From contig CP136069.1 of the NCBI GenBank assembly GCA_032622095.1, positions 157,097,043 through 157,161,042 on the forward strand: a stretch of 64,000 nucleotides of DNA, read 5' to 3'. A program made the position numbers and the translations under genes. Each line of letters begins with the position of its first letter. Positions within the stretch are counted from its first letter, which is position 1. This DNA is from Siphonodentalium dalli (lineage: Eukaryota; Mollusca; Scaphopoda; Gadilida; Siphonodentaliidae). Under the pieces are notes generated by a model. That model did no database searches. It was not told the origin of the DNA and was given only the letters and a program-made list of their open reading frames with translations. Below are positions 63,190 to 64,000 of the stretch, in pieces.

Positions 63190-63197
63190 TCTTCATA

Positions 63198-64000
63198 CTG
63201 AAAAGATACAAAATCATGCAAACTTGCCATGTTGCGTAACCATGCAACTGGGCATGCTAGCAGGAATATATATGATTGAGAGGGGCTTTGTAGGTCAAGT
63301 TTTTTTTAAAGGTTTTACATGTACACCCTGTGAATTTCTACCTTTGTACCATGCCTTCATGAGCCCACAGAATTTTCTTGGAACATTTTTTTATTCACTG
63401 AGGTTAAAATTTAAACTGCATACTCTTGTGTACCAAATAAACATACCTGTATGTTTATTAATTTTATGAAAAAATCCACCCTGTACAATGCTTATTTGGA
63501 TCTGCACGTTTTTATGAAAATTGATGGCTCTACTGTGAAGTCCATAATGGATGCCAGTGCAAATGAAATATCCGAAAGTGGGTTCTCAAAATGGCTGTTG
63601 TGAGACAAACATCACAGTATTCTTACAAGAACATGTAAGTTGTTGTACTTCCAGGCATTTGAATAATTGAATAATCTGGCTTGTTGCCATTCATCGGAAA
63701 GCTCTCAGTGAGATCTTTCCGATGAATAACAAGCCATATTTCCAACAAAATCCTGAAAAATTACCTATAATTCTGCTATGGTTAAGGAGTTGATTATTTA
63801 GGGCATTAATGTATTACATGTAAGTTAACAGGGTAAATCTATTGGTATGTGGATTACATAGGCATGGTAATTAAGCAGAATTAATAGACAGGTTACACAA
63901 AGTTACTGGTACCATAGAGAACTGTGTGTACCAGTCTTTAATTTTAATTGGTAAGTCAAGGGAGGAGAATCTTTGGGCACATAATATGAGCATGGTCATT
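63198..64000. other. Upstream intron/5' region with a diverged mariner-type MITE
   Basis: Upstream of the exon 1 acceptor. At 63670-63812 lies a diverged copy of the 40134-40353 palindrome (GGCTTGTTGCCATTCATCGG...). No promoter or 5' UTR exon recognised. Confidence 0.55.

Noticed and set aside
61512..62111. Plus-strand frames over exon 1 (Val-rich repeat protein)
   Set aside because: Antisense shadow of the CAA/CAG-rich polyQ tract of SEC16 exon 1.

Overview
This is a eukaryotic window: an intron-rich, AT-rich invertebrate genome with one very long gene on the minus strand and no bacterial features. I recognise the gene as SEC16, the scaffold of endoplasmic reticulum exit sites (COPII budding). 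I traced 28 coding exons from the ATG at 63189 down to 3149. Every intron phase joins cleanly, giving 2,499 codons. The extreme C-terminus lies off the left edge and any 5' non-coding exon lies upstream of 63197. The organism is probably a mollusc or another lophotrochozoan. That rests on gene structure and on repeat types (tandem units ending in GGACGGAC-like runs, a tail with CAATAGCTC...GAGCTAAA) that I associate with bivalve and gastropod genomes; species is not determinable by eye.

Layout, read in gene order (right to left). 63-52.8 kb: three large exons for the disordered N-terminus (Gln-rich, then a 30-residue repeat, then Ser-rich and Arg/Asp-rich). 51.5-40.4 kb: five small exons rich in Tyr/Asp/Arg. 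37.9-19.0 kb: eleven exons for the central conserved and ACE1 (Sec13/Sec23-binding) region. 17.6-3.1 kb: nine exons for the C-terminal region, including conserved WF, IVWD and YVDVLNP motifs.

Most remaining sequence is intron filled with mobile elements, mostly short non-autonomous DNA transposons. At least five terminal-repeat families are bounded by TTAA (piggyBac-like). Several of these, plus one unrelated family, share the same internal ~65 bp hairpin. There are also a Mutator-like element with a 9 bp target duplication, a decayed MULE transposase fragment, a ~4.6 kb long-inverted-repeat element with a related MITE beside it, a ~162 bp satellite with three-unit higher-order structure, and several minisatellites.

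The most unusual pattern is that three separate exons (14, 25 and 28) have tandem copies of their own 3' splice site plus first exon bases lying just upstream in the intron, some with the splice AG intact and some with it destroyed. Other points of note are an in-frame hydrophobic candidate cassette exon, a palindromic mariner-type MITE 19 bases past a splice donor that stays open in frame, and inverted element pairs flanking exons 2-3.
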